A stretch of 64,000 nucleotides of DNA from Spelaeicoccus albus (GCF_013409065.1 NZ_JACBZP010000001.1:1860001-1924000); one strand, 5' to 3'. Counted from the stretch's first letter, positions 43,241 to 53,216 are shown. Numbers and translations are program-made. Notes: a model not told the origin generated them from the sequence alone.

Positions 43241-43837
43241 TTAAATCTCCCAGTCGCCGGTCGACACGACGTCGCTGAGCGGTCGACGGGTGCGCGGCGC
43301 GCTTTCGCGCTCGCGGTACGGCTCGGGCAGCGCGGCCGGATCGCCAATCGTGCCGACTGCCGTCACCGACACGGCGCAGAACCTGTCCGGTAGATCGAAG
43401 GCCGTGCGAATGGCCTCGGCGTCGAAACCGCCCATCTGGTGCACGTGCAGGCCTTCGTGGTGAGCTTGGACGCTGAAGTTCGCGACGGCCTGCCCGAGGT
43501 CGTACTCGGCCCAGCGAAGTTCCGTGCCGTCATCGCGCCGAAGCTCGGCCACATTGACGACGAGCGCGGAGACCGAACCGGCCCACTTGCGGTTCCCCTC
43601 GGCCAGGTTCGTGAAGATCTTGTCGAACGCCTTCGTGCCGCGTCGGCCGATGATGAACCGCCACGGCTGTGTATTGGCGGCGGACGGCGACCAGCGCGCG
43701 GCTTCGAGCGCTCCGGCCAGCCGGCCCTCCGGGAGGACTGCCTCGGGATCGAACGCGCGCGGCGACCAGCGTTCCGACAGTACGGGGAGGATCGGGGCGG
43801 CGGTATCGGCGGCGCGAGCGGCGGAATCGATCGACAT
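43241..43837 (-). CDS. Nitroreductase-family FMN oxidoreductase
   Basis: This 198-aa protein has the nitroreductase fold: SERWSPRAFDPEAVLPEGRL (FMN phosphate binding), LEAARWSPSAANTQPWRFIIGRR, LGQAVANFSVQAHHEGLHVHQMGGFD, and SVTAVGTIGD. FMN and NAD(P)H dependence are expected; the physiological substrate is unknown. It is 72 bp downstream of the FAD-binding protein gene on the same strand and may share its MarR control. Confidence 0.85.
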   Translation of the reverse strand: MSIDSAARAADTAAPILPVLSERWSPRAFDPEAVLPEGRLAGALEAARWSPSAANTQPWRFIIGRRGTKAFDKIFTNLAEGNRKWAGSVSALVVNVAELRRDDGTELRWAEYDLGQAVANFSVQAHHEGLHVHQMGGFDAEAIRTAFDLPDRFCAVSVTAVGTIGDPAALPEPYRERESAPRTRRPLSDVVSTGDWEI

Positions 43838-43909
43838 GGAACTCCAATTTCTGCGGTTGAATCTTCAACTGGGCACAACCGCCGGAATGCCGATGATCTT
43901 CCCGAAGCG

Positions 43910-45925
43910 TTACGTGACGTCCCTCACTCGCGAGACAAGATCGACTACCGACTGCGGGGCGGACGTTTTCAACCCGAGGATGTCGCGGGCGATGGCGTCG
44001 GCGTCGCCCAGCGAGATCGCATTCGTCCCGGGGGTCGCTGCAATTGCGGTGCCCCATTCAACGCTGGAGAGCTGCAAACCGATGACGTACCGGCGTGGAT
44101 GCGTGCGGCCGGCCCCATCAATCAACCGATGCGGACGGGCAGAGACGTCCAAACCCGTCCCGGGCACGGTTGTCAGATCCGGCAATCGATACGATTTCGG
44201 CCGGGCTGCGCCGGTATCGAGCAGATCGCGCAGCAGCCCGTCGGCCGCCACGCTGACGCGGTTGGCGGGGGCCAACGCTTCGGCCAGCCGTTCGGCGGCG
44301 AATTCCGAGCCCGCAACTGCCGGGGATGTCGCGACGAACCGGGCGCTGCCGTCGTTGCGCGTGTCCACCTGCATGCGCGGGCCGATGAATTTGACGAGGC
44401 CGCACCGGGCCAGCGCGGACAGTGCCTCGATCCTGCGCAGTGGCGGGCCGGAACCGAGAGTCTGTGCGACATCCTCGAACCACCCCCGGACCTCGTCGAG
44501 GAACGACGCCGGTTCGATCGCGCCGACGAGCACGAGCCGTTTGACCATCTCGCGCCCGGTGTAGATGGCCAGTGCGGCCATCTTCACGGGGGAATCGACC
44601 CCGCGGCGAGCTTGGGCGGCGTCCGCATCCAAGTAGGCGACCGCCCACCTGTGCCACTCGTCGTACCCGTCGAAGGTGAGGCCGGCGGCCGGGGCGATCA
44701 GCCGGTGGACGTCGAAGCGGTAGCTTTCGTCCGGCACGAGTCGCGCGGCGAGTGCCTCCCACGCACTGTCCGTCGCCCTATGCTCGAGGTGATCGAGCAG
44801 TTCCCGCACGTCGCCGTGAATCGCCTCGGGATCGGTGCGCGCCAGCGTTTGATAATAAATCCACAGCGCGTCGCGCTGTAGCAGGCCGAACACGTCCCGG
44901 TTGAACGCCAGCTGCCCCGACTGCGCTTGCCGGCGCCGCGCTTCGAGAGCCGACGCAGTGAAGAACCGATGGTGGTAGCGCGGAAGCGGCACGCCGTCGA
45001 CGATTGGTTTGGCGCGATAGGGCACGCCGCGACGGGAACCGGCGATCAGCACCGGTTCGCGTCCCGACGGCAGATAGGTCAGGCGTGCGCCGTCCGGCAC
45101 AAACCGGCCGCCGCGGCCTTCGGTGACCATGGCGCAGATGTCGAAAAAATTCAGCGCGATGCCGCGGAAAATGATGCGTTCACCGGGCGGGGCCATCCGA
45201 TCCCAATCCACGTCGGCCGGCAGAGCGGGCGGTTGGTACACGAGTTGGTGGGCGTCGGCGAAGTCCCGCCACCGCCGGGACGTGGTGGTCGGCTGGGCCG
45301 GCAAATGGCCCAGGGCCAGCACGACGTGGGTGGCCATCAACTCGGTGCCGTCGGCCAATGAGATCACTTGGCGGCCGTCGGCGGTCTCGCGCAGGGCCCG
45401 GGCACGGGTGGCGTGTCGCAGCAGGCGCACCGACGGCGGTGCTTCGCGGGCAATGCGGTGATAGGCCGCCCGCAGGTACGCGCCGTACAGCCGGCGGGAC
45501 GGGAACGAACTCGGGGTGAGCGCCCGCGCCTCGGCCACCACGTCCGCCGGTTCGTCGGAATTGCCGGCAGCGACCTGGCGCAGCCAATCGGCCATGTCCG
45601 GGCCGGTGTCCCGCGGCGTGAAAGTGGTACTCGAATCGGGGTATACGGTTTGGTCGCCCGGCTGAGTGTTCATGAGCAGCAGCGGGCTCTGGTCGTCGCG
45701 CCACACCTGGCCGGACCCGGCGGGGTGCGGGTCGACGACGTGGATGGTCAACGACGCGTCGAGCTCGGCCGCATGGGCGACGAGGCGTTCAATCACACTT
45801 GTTCCGCGCGGCCCGGCACCAATGACGGCGACGGTGAGTACGTGCGGGTCGGCGGCGTACGACGGGTCGATGTTCTTGAGACCTTTCGGATGGAGGAGCC
45901 GCGGACCTCGCCGCGGCATACTCAT
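43910..45925 (-). CDS. FAD/NAD(P)-binding protein (COG4529 type)
   Basis: This 671-aa protein begins with a dinucleotide-binding fold: TVAVIGAGPRGTSVIERLVAHA and IHVVDPHPAGSGQVWRDDQSPLLLMNTQPGDQTVY. A second motif is ELMATHVVLALGHLPAQPTT. The C-terminal ~400 residues have no close functional assignment; such proteins occur in actinobacteria as large flavoproteins of unknown substrate. The gene is divergent from a marR gene across only 51 bp of AT-rich DNA, so MarR regulation is likely. Confidence 0.75.
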   Translation of the reverse strand: MSMPRRGPRLLHPKGLKNIDPSYAADPHVLTVAVIGAGPRGTSVIERLVAHAAELDASLTIHVVDPHPAGSGQVWRDDQSPLLLMNTQPGDQTVYPDSSTTFTPRDTGPDMADWLRQVAAGNSDEPADVVAEARALTPSSFPSRRLYGAYLRAAYHRIAREAPPSVRLLRHATRARALRETADGRQVISLADGTELMATHVVLALGHLPAQPTTTSRRWRDFADAHQLVYQPPALPADVDWDRMAPPGERIIFRGIALNFFDICAMVTEGRGGRFVPDGARLTYLPSGREPVLIAGSRRGVPYRAKPIVDGVPLPRYHHRFFTASALEARRRQAQSGQLAFNRDVFGLLQRDALWIYYQTLARTDPEAIHGDVRELLDHLEHRATDSAWEALAARLVPDESYRFDVHRLIAPAAGLTFDGYDEWHRWAVAYLDADAAQARRGVDSPVKMAALAIYTGREMVKRLVLVGAIEPASFLDEVRGWFEDVAQTLGSGPPLRRIEALSALARCGLVKFIGPRMQVDTRNDGSARFVATSPAVAGSEFAAERLAEALAPANRVSVAADGLLRDLLDTGAARPKSYRLPDLTTVPGTGLDVSARPHRLIDGAGRTHPRRYVIGLQLSSVEWGTAIAATPGTNAISLGDADAIARDILGLKTSAPQSVVDLVSRVRDVT

Positions 45926-45976
45926 ATATTTACATACGAGCCTAAAAATATAGAGTTACTATGTATAATTGGCGCC
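45926..45976. promoter_or_regulatory. AT-rich divergent promoter/operator between FAD protein and marR
   Basis: This 51-bp gap is strikingly AT-rich for the genome and contains the dyad ATAG-AGTTA-CTAT (about 45950-45962), plus TATATTTACATA and ATGTATAAT, which can serve as -10 elements. A MarR dimer bound here could control both genes. Confidence 0.5.
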
Positions 45977-46441
45977 ATGGCACCGAACGTCTCCACCACC
46001 GAAAACGGCATGCATGCCGCCGTCGACCAACTTTCGATCGACCTTATCGTGGCGTCGTCCAAGCTGGTTCGCGCCTCCGCTCGACTGTCCGAGACACAGG
46101 TGCCGCCGGCCGTGTGGCGGGCACTGGCGATCCTTGACGAATACGGCGAAATGCGCGTCGGCGACTTCGCCGTCCGCGACAGGTGCTCGCAGCCGACCGC
46201 GACGGCAATGTTCAAGCGACTGGAAGGACACGGACTGGTCGAGCGCGTCACCGACCCGGAGGACCGGCGGGCGGTTCGCATCCGGCTGTCCGAAAAGGGC
46301 GTGCGCCGACTCGGGGAATTGCGGGACGGCGTGGCGAACGCGTTGCGCGATCGGATGGAATCGCTTGACGGCAGGGAGCGGCAGTCGCTTCGCGACGGTG
46401 TCGCAGTGGTGGAACGGCTGCTGTCCGACGTCGACGAATAG
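45977..46441 (+). CDS. MarR-family transcriptional regulator
   Basis: This 154-aa protein has the MarR winged HTH: VPPAVWRALAILDEYGEMRVGDFAVRDRCSQPTATAMFKRLEGHGLVERVTDPEDRRAVRIRLSEKG. The basic wing DPEDRRA is typical. The dimerisation helices at both ends are present. It is divergent from the FAD-protein/nitroreductase genes, so it is a likely redox or phenolic sensor controlling them. Confidence 0.85.
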   Translation: MAPNVSTTENGMHAAVDQLSIDLIVASSKLVRASARLSETQVPPAVWRALAILDEYGEMRVGDFAVRDRCSQPTATAMFKRLEGHGLVERVTDPEDRRAVRIRLSEKGVRRLGELRDGVANALRDRMESLDGRERQSLRDGVAVVERLLSDVDE

Positions 46442-46462
46442 GCCCGGCTGCTTCCCGCGGCC

Positions 46463-48049
46463 TCAGCTGTCCGGCCGCTCCTCGGGCGGATAGCACTGCG
46501 TGGTCGGGTCGTTGGACGCTTCGTCCGAGCTCTGTGTCGGCTTGTCCTTGGTCTTTGACGGCTTGGTGTCCGTCGGCGCCGTGCCGCTTGGTGCCTTCTC
46601 GCTGGTCTTCTTGTCGATGAATTTGTGCAGCTTGTCGTAATCCGGATGCCACGTCTTGACCACGTTGTTGTCGATTTGGATGGTCTGGAAACCGGCGACC
46701 TTCACCTTGCGGGCCAAAATGACGAACGACTTCAGCTGATCCTGCTGGATATCGGTCTCGACGTTCCGGGTGGCAGAGCCGGCCAGCTGCGGGAACGCCA
46801 GGGCGAGTTTGGCGGGGTTGACCTGCCCCAGCACCGTCTTGATCATCCGCTGTTGACGGCACATGCGGTCGTAGTTGTTCGAGCCCTCGCGCGAGCGGAC
46901 GTACCACAGGGCGTGGAAGCCGTCGAGATGCTGCTGGCCCGGCTGAATATAGCCGCGGATCGGGTACTTGCCGCCGGTGCCGAGATCGTGTCCGCCGCCG
47001 ATCGGAATCTTGCGGTTGACGTTGATGTCGACGCCGCCGATCGAATTGACGACGTCCTCGAACCCTTGCAAGTTCACAAGCGCGAAATAGTTGATCGACA
47101 GTCCGAGCGAACCCTCAACGGCATGCGTCGTCGCAGTCAGCCCGGCCTGTTTCTTGGGTCCGTCGACGTATTGCGGATGCTGAGCAGCCCACGTCCACAC
47201 GGAATTGATCATGCTTTGTTGTTTGCCGAACGCGTTGAACCCGTCGGGGAACTTCTTGGCCATCTTCGTGCCCTTGGGAAAGATGGGGAAGTCGAGGTTT
47301 CGCGGGATCCCTATCAATTTCGTCTCGCCCGTATGCGTGTCGATCGAGGCGACCATCAGCGTGTCGGGGCGGGTGCCGATACGGGATTTGCCGGCGTCCG
47401 AGCCCAAGAGCAGCACATTGATGTGCGGCATGTCCTCCCACGGGTCGTCCGCGGCCACGTTCGGCCCGTGCTTTTTGATCGGGCCGGAGTTGCCGAACAC
47501 GTTGGTCAGCAGCGACCGTTCGGTCAGGCTGTAAAAAGCGCCCAGCCCGGTCGGCATTGCCGCAAATGCCAGCATGCAGACCACGAGGACGCCGCCGAGC
47601 ACGCGTTGCGGGCTCTGCAGCGACAGCGGCCGTTTCAACTCGACGTACGAGGCCACGATGATCGCGGCCCATATCAGCAATAGGACGGCGCAGACGATGG
47701 CGATCGTCGTCAGCCAGGCCGGTGAGACGGCCAGGTGCAGGCCGATCTCCATGGGATCGGCGAAAATGATGATGCCGGCAATGACTGCCAGCCCCACGAT
47801 GAACACGGCGAGGATGACGCCGCCCAGGACGCGCCGGCCCGCAGCGATGAGCCCGGCTCCGGGGATCAACGTGCCGACTGTCGTCCACGTCAGGACGTGG
47901 GTGAACCTGTCACCGCGGGACGAGGCGTGGCGTTCGGTCGATGAATCCGACTCGTCGGGACGACGGGCGGAACGGCGGCGCTTCTCGGCCTCGCGGATCG
48001 AACGCCGCGTGGCCTGCTCGGAAGAATCCGGCACCGCTCTCCTCGTCAT
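46463..48049 (-). CDS. LytR-CpsA-Psr (LCP) family cell-wall glycopolymer ligase
   Basis: This 528-aa protein has a charged cytoplasmic N-terminus (~50 residues), about four TM helices (residues ~50-190), then an extracellular LCP domain: INVLLLGSDAGKSRIGTRPDTLMVASID, ETKLIGIPRNLDFPIF, INYFALVNLQGFEDVVNSIGGVDINV, DGFHALWYVRSREGSNNYDRMCRQQRMIK. The arginines and aspartates that bind pyrophosphate-lipid substrates are present. It ends in a Ser/Thr/Lys-rich low-complexity tail. It should attach teichoic-acid-like or other glycopolymers to peptidoglycan. Several TM helices rather than one is common for actinobacterial LCPs. Confidence 0.9.
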   Translation of the reverse strand: MTRRAVPDSSEQATRRSIREAEKRRRSARRPDESDSSTERHASSRGDRFTHVLTWTTVGTLIPGAGLIAAGRRVLGGVILAVFIVGLAVIAGIIIFADPMEIGLHLAVSPAWLTTIAIVCAVLLLIWAAIIVASYVELKRPLSLQSPQRVLGGVLVVCMLAFAAMPTGLGAFYSLTERSLLTNVFGNSGPIKKHGPNVAADDPWEDMPHINVLLLGSDAGKSRIGTRPDTLMVASIDTHTGETKLIGIPRNLDFPIFPKGTKMAKKFPDGFNAFGKQQSMINSVWTWAAQHPQYVDGPKKQAGLTATTHAVEGSLGLSINYFALVNLQGFEDVVNSIGGVDINVNRKIPIGGGHDLGTGGKYPIRGYIQPGQQHLDGFHALWYVRSREGSNNYDRMCRQQRMIKTVLGQVNPAKLALAFPQLAGSATRNVETDIQQDQLKSFVILARKVKVAGFQTIQIDNNVVKTWHPDYDKLHKFIDKKTSEKAPSGTAPTDTKPSKTKDKPTQSSDEASNDPTTQCYPPEERPDS

Positions 48050-48231
48050 CGGGTACTGATGGGCCTGAAAAGGCGCACGACGTCATCGCGTGGCAACAGG
48101 CACGTAACGACGATAGACGTTTGGCGGCTCGTTATGCACATCAAAGCGCAATTGTTCGGCGGATTCACAGGTAGTTCACCGCGGGGGCAACATTTGGACA
48201 ACGGGGAAGCCGATATGGAAAAGTTGCCACG

Positions 48232-49698
48232 GTGTCTGGAGGCAATCACACAATAACCGGATCTCGGGATCGTTCGTTCTTTGGTCATCCCAAGGTTCTC
48301 GCCAATCTCTTCGGCGTCGAAGTCTGGGAGAGATTTTCGTTTTACGGGATGCAGGGCATCGTCCTCATCTACATGTATTACTCCGCCACGCGCGGCGGTC
48401 TCGGGCTGGACAAATCGATTGCCACCGGAATCGTCGGCGGCTACGGCGGAACCGTCTACATTTGCGCAATCCTCGGCGGATGGCTGGCCGACCGCGTGCT
48501 CGGCGCCGAGCGCGTCTTGTTCTTCAGCGCCATCGTCGTCATGTTCGGCCACATCTTCCTCGGGGTGTTGCCCGGATATGCGGGCCTGTTCGCCGGGCTG
48601 ATCTGCATCGCCGTCGGTAGCGGCGGCATCAAGACGACAGCCACCTCCCTGGTCGGCACGTTGTACTCAACGGACGATGAACGGCGGGACGCCGGGTTCT
48701 CCCTGTTCTACATGGGCATCAACGTGGGAGCTCTCGTCGGGCCGTTCCTCACCGGAATTCTGCAAAAGGAGTGGGGTTTCCATTTCGGCTTCGGGCTCGC
48801 CGCGCTGGGCATGGCCATCGGGCTCGTGCAGTATTCGATCGGTCGGAAGAACCTGCCCGAGTCCGGCAAGCGCGTGCCCAACCCGCTGCCGAAGTCGGCC
48901 TATCCCAAGCTGATCGGCATTGCCGTGGCAGGACTGGCGTTGCTGGTCGTGCTCACGCTGGTGCACGTCATCACGGCCGCGAACCTGGCGGTCGTGGTCA
49001 TCATTGCGGCCGCCGCCGCTGCAGTCGTGTACTTCATCGTGATCTTGCGCAGCCGCCGGATCACGCATGTCGAACGCCGACGGGTGCTGGCGTTCATTCC
49101 CATGCTGATCGCCAATTCGGCTTTTTGGTCGCTGTATCAGCAGCAGTTCACGGTGGTCACGATCTACACGGACGTCCGGCTCGACCGCAGCCTCTTCGGC
49201 TGGGAGATGCCCGTGTCATGGTCGCAATCGATCAACCCGGTGTTCATTATCGTGTTTGCCGGCGTCTTTGCGGCGATCTGGACGAAGTTGGGGAGCCGTC
49301 AGCCCTCGACGCCGATGAAGTTCGTGGTCGGCATGGCGATCATGGGCGTAGCGTTCTTGCTGTTCATCACGATGTCCGGCACCGGCATGCACGGCGCCCC
49401 GCTGCTCGGCCTGGTCGGCGTCATCTTCGTTTTCACGGTGGCGGAACTGTTCATTTCGCCGGTGGGCCTGTCGCTGACCACCAAGCTCTCGCCGTCGATC
49501 TTCCAAACCCAAACGGTCGCCTTGTACTTCTTGTCGGTGGCAATCGGCACGGCAATGGCCGGCGAACTGGCCAAGTGGTATTCGCCGGACCACGAGGTGG
49601 CCTATTTCGGCATCATCGGCGGCGCCGGCATCGTCGTGGCACTGCTGTTGCTCGCCTTCATCAAGCCGATCCGCTCGCTCATGTCCGGAGTGCACTGA
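48232..49698 (+). CDS. dtpT: POT/PTR-family proton-coupled di- and tripeptide transporter
   Basis: This 488-aa MFS-type transporter has about 12-14 TM helices. It starts with the PTR signature region FGVEVWERFSFYGMQGIVLIYMYY (ExxERFxYY-type motif), then LGGWLADRVLGAERVLF and the second PTR motif FSLFYMGINVGALVGPFLTGIL. Later FWSLYQQQFTVVTIYTD contains substrate-binding residues of the family. A GTG at 48232 is used as the start; GGAAAAG is about 10 bp upstream. It imports small peptides with protons. Confidence 0.9.
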   Translation: MSGGNHTITGSRDRSFFGHPKVLANLFGVEVWERFSFYGMQGIVLIYMYYSATRGGLGLDKSIATGIVGGYGGTVYICAILGGWLADRVLGAERVLFFSAIVVMFGHIFLGVLPGYAGLFAGLICIAVGSGGIKTTATSLVGTLYSTDDERRDAGFSLFYMGINVGALVGPFLTGILQKEWGFHFGFGLAALGMAIGLVQYSIGRKNLPESGKRVPNPLPKSAYPKLIGIAVAGLALLVVLTLVHVITAANLAVVVIIAAAAAAVVYFIVILRSRRITHVERRRVLAFIPMLIANSAFWSLYQQQFTVVTIYTDVRLDRSLFGWEMPVSWSQSINPVFIIVFAGVFAAIWTKLGSRQPSTPMKFVVGMAIMGVAFLLFITMSGTGMHGAPLLGLVGVIFVFTVAELFISPVGLSLTTKLSPSIFQTQTVALYFLSVAIGTAMAGELAKWYSPDHEVAYFGIIGGAGIVVALLLLAFIKPIRSLMSGVH

Positions 49699-49713
49699 TC
49701 GCCGGCAAGCCGG

Positions 49714-50349
49714 TTATCCGGTGGGCCGGGTGAGTAACAGCAAGAGGGTAGTCAAGGATGGCGCCGACTCGCGGTAGACGCCGGGCTCGGTGGGCATGAG
49801 CGCGTCCAGGCTGTGTTGTTTCTGGACGGCGCCCAGGATTTCGATCGCTTCGTTCGTGGGCAGCGCGAATTCGCGGCCCACCTTGGCAAGTGCGTCGGTG
49901 AGCAGATCCCGGACATTGCCGATCGTCTCGCGCTCGAGGACGTTGTACTTTTCGAAAGTCTCCGGATTGCGCAGTGCGTAAAGGCGTAGTTCTTCCTGGA
50001 CGATTATCCATTCGCGGGTGACCGGGCGGGCGGCACGCGAGAACGCTTCGGCCGCGTGCTCGATGAGTGTCGCCGAATCCTCCTGCGAGGGCTCTGCCAA
50101 GGAGTCGCCGATCACTTGGTGTGCGCGCTCGACGACATCCGAAATCTGCTGATCGAGCAGTGCAAGGACGAGTTCTTCCTTGTCGGCGAAATTGGAATAG
50201 AACGCGCCGCGCGTGTAGCCGGCCCGCTCGCAGATGTCTTCCACGCTTGCCGCCATCACTCCGCGTTCGGCAAATGCATCGATGGCGGCGTCCATCAGTC
50301 GCGCCCGGGTCTGGGCACGACGCTTCGTCACGGGTGCCGATTCAGCCAT
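49714..50349 (-). CDS. TetR-family regulator of the MMPL-YhgE operon
   Basis: This 211-aa protein has a TetR HTH (AAIDAFAERGVMAASVEDICERAGYTRGAFYSNFADKEEL) and a helical C-terminal domain resembling TetR_C regulators of efflux systems. It is divergent from the MMPL gene. Between them lies a clear 17-bp palindromic operator at 50409-50425, so it probably represses the MMPL-YhgE genes and itself. Confidence 0.85.
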   Translation of the reverse strand: MAESAPVTKRRAQTRARLMDAAIDAFAERGVMAASVEDICERAGYTRGAFYSNFADKEELVLALLDQQISDVVERAHQVIGDSLAEPSQEDSATLIEHAAEAFSRAARPVTREWIIVQEELRLYALRNPETFEKYNVLERETIGNVRDLLTDALAKVGREFALPTNEAIEILGAVQKQHSLDALMPTEPGVYRESAPSLTTLLLLLTRPTG

Positions 50350-50408
50350 TGCTTGTCCTTCTCGCCGGGAACCGGCTAGCGATTTGCAGTGAGTATTTTC
50401 AATACATT

Positions 50409-50435
50409 ACTGTATGCAATACAGTCCTGTATGCA
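50409..50435. promoter_or_regulatory. TetR operator candidate
   Basis: ACTGTAT-GCA-ATACAGT (50409-50425) is a perfect 7-bp-arm dyad, followed directly by a further half copy, CTGTATGCA (50427-50435). It lies in the 135-bp gap between the divergent tetR and MMPL genes, an AT-rich patch consistent with overlapping promoters. Confidence 0.65.
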
Positions 50436-50484
50436 AAATGCGATCCAGTGACGCCGACCCGAATATATTTTTCAGGAGTCCTCC

Positions 50485-53214
50485 GTGTCCTCGTTCTTGT
50501 ACGCTCTCGGGCGTTCGTCGTTCCGCCACCGCAAGATGGTGCTGTTCATCTGGCTCGGCGCGCTCGTCGTCATCGGCAGCTTTGCCGGCGCGTTCTCCAA
50601 AGCGTTCGATGATCAGTTCACGTTGCCGGGAACCCAGTCCCAAGAGGCGATGGACTCCCTCAGTCACACGTTCCCGCAGGCCAGCGGCTCAAATGCGCAG
50701 ATCGTCTTTCAGGCGCCTGACGGCGACTCGGTGCGCTCATCGAATATCAAAAGCGCCCTCCAGGCGGACGTGAAATCGATTAAACAGTTCAACCAGGTGT
50801 CGAACGTGAGTTCGCCGTACGACAAGCACATCCACGGCGCGATCGCGGCGGGCGGCAAGGCTGCCATCATCACTGTCCAATTGGACGGTGAGCGGGCCGA
50901 GATCACGCAGGGCACCAAGAACAAACTTCAAGACGTCGCCACCGAGCTGGAAAAGAAATTCCCCCAGTCGAAAGCGGAAGCCGGCGGCGACGCCTTCGGC
51001 ATGACGGGGGTGCAGGTCAGCGTGACCGAAGCGATAGGCGTCGTCATTGCGCTTGTCGTCCTCTTCCTGACATTGGGGTCGTTCCGGGCGGCGGGCATGC
51101 CGCTTTTGACGGCGCTGCTCGGCGTCGGGATTTCAATGATGCTTGTCGTCGGGGCCACGGCGTTCGCCACGGTGTCGTCGACGACGCCGATGCTGGCCCT
51201 CATGCTCGGACTGGCCGTGGGGATCGACTACGCACTCTTCATCCTCTCCCGACATCGCGACCAGTTGGGTGAAGGGATGGAAACCGAAGAGTCCGCTGCG
51301 CGTTCGGTGGCGACGGCGGGATCCGCAGTCGTCTTTGCCGGGCTGACGGTGATCATCGCCCTGGCGGGTCTGTCGGTCGCCGGTATTCCGTTCCTCACGA
51401 CCATGGGCATAGCTGCGGCGGCCGCCGTCGCCATCGCCGTCATGATCGCGCTGACTCTGTTGCCGGCGCTGCTCGGGTTCGCCGGCGACAAGCTGCGCCC
51501 GAAGGTGAAGCGAGTGTCGAAGAAGAAGCGGGGGCACACCTCGAAGCAGCCGCGGGAGAAGCGCGCGTTCTTCCGGGGATGGATCACTGCCGTCACGAAA
51601 TGGCCGCCGCTCACTATCGCGATAGTCGTCGTCGGGCTGGCGGTCGTGTCCTTGCCGGCGACGAGCCTGAAGCTGGCGCTTCCCGACAACGGCACGTCGG
51701 CCAAGGGGACGCCGGCGCGGATCACGTACGACATGATTTCCAAGAACTTCGGTCCCGGGTACAACGGCCCGCTCATCGTGACGGCCAATATCGTGGGCTC
51801 GGACGACCCGCTGGGAGTGATGGACGGCATCGAATCCGATATCAAGAAGATGCCGGACGTTGCGGCGGTGCCGCTCGCCACTCCGAACGAGGACGCCGAC
51901 ACCGGTATCGTGCAGGTCACGCCCAAATCCGCGCCGGACTCGCAGGCCACCAAGGATCTCGTCAACAGGATCCGCGACAAGTCCGGACATTGGGAGGACA
52001 AGTACGGAGTGACGACTGCCGTCACCGGATTCACCGCCGTCGGAATCGACGTGTCCGACAAACTCGGTAGCGCGCTCCTTCCGTTCGGAATCCTCGTCGT
52101 CGGCCTGTCGATAGTGCTGCTCACGATGGTGTTCCGGTCGATAGCCGTACCCATCAAGGCCACTGTCGGTTATCTGCTCAGCGTGGGAGCCTCGTTCGGA
52201 GTTGTCTCGCTGGTCTTCGGTCACGGCTGGTTTGCCGACGCGTTGAACGTCGGCCACACCGGTCCGGTGATCAGCTTCCTGCCGATCATCCTGATGGGCA
52301 TCCTGTTCGGCCTGGCCATGGACTACGAGGTGTTCCTGGTCTCCCGGATCCGCGAGGACTTCGTGCACGGCGGCGATGCCAAACACGCGATCCGCACCGG
52401 GTTCCTTGGCGCGTCCACGGTCGTGACGGCCGCGGCCGTCATCATGTTCTCGGTGTTTGCGGCGTTCGTCCCCGAGGGGGAGCCGGCCATCAAGGCCATC
52501 GGTCTGGGCCTGGCGGTCGGCGTGTTCGTCGACGCGTTCTTGGTCCGGATGACGCTGGTACCGGCCGTGTTGGCGTTGCTGGGCAGACACGCCTGGTGGC
52601 TGCCGGCATGGCTTGACAGGGTTCTGCCGTCGTTCGATGTGGAAGGCGAAGCCTTGCACCATCAAATCCAATTGCAGAACTGGCCGAGCGCCGATGACGA
52701 CTCGGCGATTTACGCCGACGGCCTGTCCCTGCAGAACGTCCACGGTAAGACCGTCTTCGAGGGCGTGTCGATGCGATTGGAGCGCGGCGGCGTTCTTTTG
52801 ATCGATGGAAGCCGCGATTCGGGGCGCTCGCAATTGATGTTGACGCTTGCCGGGCGGATGAAGCTGCAAGGCGGCCGGGCCAAGGTGCTCGGCAATGTGC
52901 TGCCCGAACAATCCACGGGCGTCCGCCGGCACACCGGATACATCACCGGAAGCGATGCGGACGACCTGACACGTATTGCCAGGCGGGTTCTCGGACGCGG
53001 TCCGGACATCGTGTTCATCGACGATGCCGATATGTTGCTGGCGCATGCCGACCGGGCGAAGATCGCCGAAATGAGCGAGCGCGCCGGTTCCGGTCAGGGG
53101 CCCGCCATCGTTCTGGGGGCGACGAACCCCGAAATCCTGACGGATCTGCTCCCTCCGGGCACGACTCGGATATCCATGTACAACCCGGCTTTGAACGTTG
53201 AAGGAGCCCGCTAA
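50485..53214 (+). CDS. MMPL-family transporter with C-terminal degenerate ABC-ATPase-like domain
   Basis: This 909-aa protein has two MMPL/RND halves: one TM, a periplasmic loop, then clusters of TM helices (residues ~180-340 and ~530-710). The signatures are LALMLGLAVGIDYALFILSRHRDQL and LMGILFGLAMDYEVFLVSRIREDF, with the proton-relay Asp-Tyr pairs. Residues ~742-909 resemble an ABC nucleotide-binding domain: GLSLQNVHGKTVFEGVSMRL, P-loop GSRDSGRSQL (Lys replaced by Arg) and Walker B DIVFIDDAD. No LSGGQ signature is seen. The tail may bind but not hydrolyse nucleotide. GTG start with AGGAG 6 bp upstream; YhgE/Pip follows after 2 bp. MMPL proteins export lipids or drugs. Confidence 0.85.
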   Translation: MSSFLYALGRSSFRHRKMVLFIWLGALVVIGSFAGAFSKAFDDQFTLPGTQSQEAMDSLSHTFPQASGSNAQIVFQAPDGDSVRSSNIKSALQADVKSIKQFNQVSNVSSPYDKHIHGAIAAGGKAAIITVQLDGERAEITQGTKNKLQDVATELEKKFPQSKAEAGGDAFGMTGVQVSVTEAIGVVIALVVLFLTLGSFRAAGMPLLTALLGVGISMMLVVGATAFATVSSTTPMLALMLGLAVGIDYALFILSRHRDQLGEGMETEESAARSVATAGSAVVFAGLTVIIALAGLSVAGIPFLTTMGIAAAAAVAIAVMIALTLLPALLGFAGDKLRPKVKRVSKKKRGHTSKQPREKRAFFRGWITAVTKWPPLTIAIVVVGLAVVSLPATSLKLALPDNGTSAKGTPARITYDMISKNFGPGYNGPLIVTANIVGSDDPLGVMDGIESDIKKMPDVAAVPLATPNEDADTGIVQVTPKSAPDSQATKDLVNRIRDKSGHWEDKYGVTTAVTGFTAVGIDVSDKLGSALLPFGILVVGLSIVLLTMVFRSIAVPIKATVGYLLSVGASFGVVSLVFGHGWFADALNVGHTGPVISFLPIILMGILFGLAMDYEVFLVSRIREDFVHGGDAKHAIRTGFLGASTVVTAAAVIMFSVFAAFVPEGEPAIKAIGLGLAVGVFVDAFLVRMTLVPAVLALLGRHAWWLPAWLDRVLPSFDVEGEALHHQIQLQNWPSADDDSAIYADGLSLQNVHGKTVFEGVSMRLERGGVLLIDGSRDSGRSQLMLTLAGRMKLQGGRAKVLGNVLPEQSTGVRRHTGYITGSDADDLTRIARRVLGRGPDIVFIDDADMLLAHADRAKIAEMSERAGSGQGPAIVLGATNPEILTDLLPPGTTRISMYNPALNVEGAR

Positions 53215-53216
53215 GA

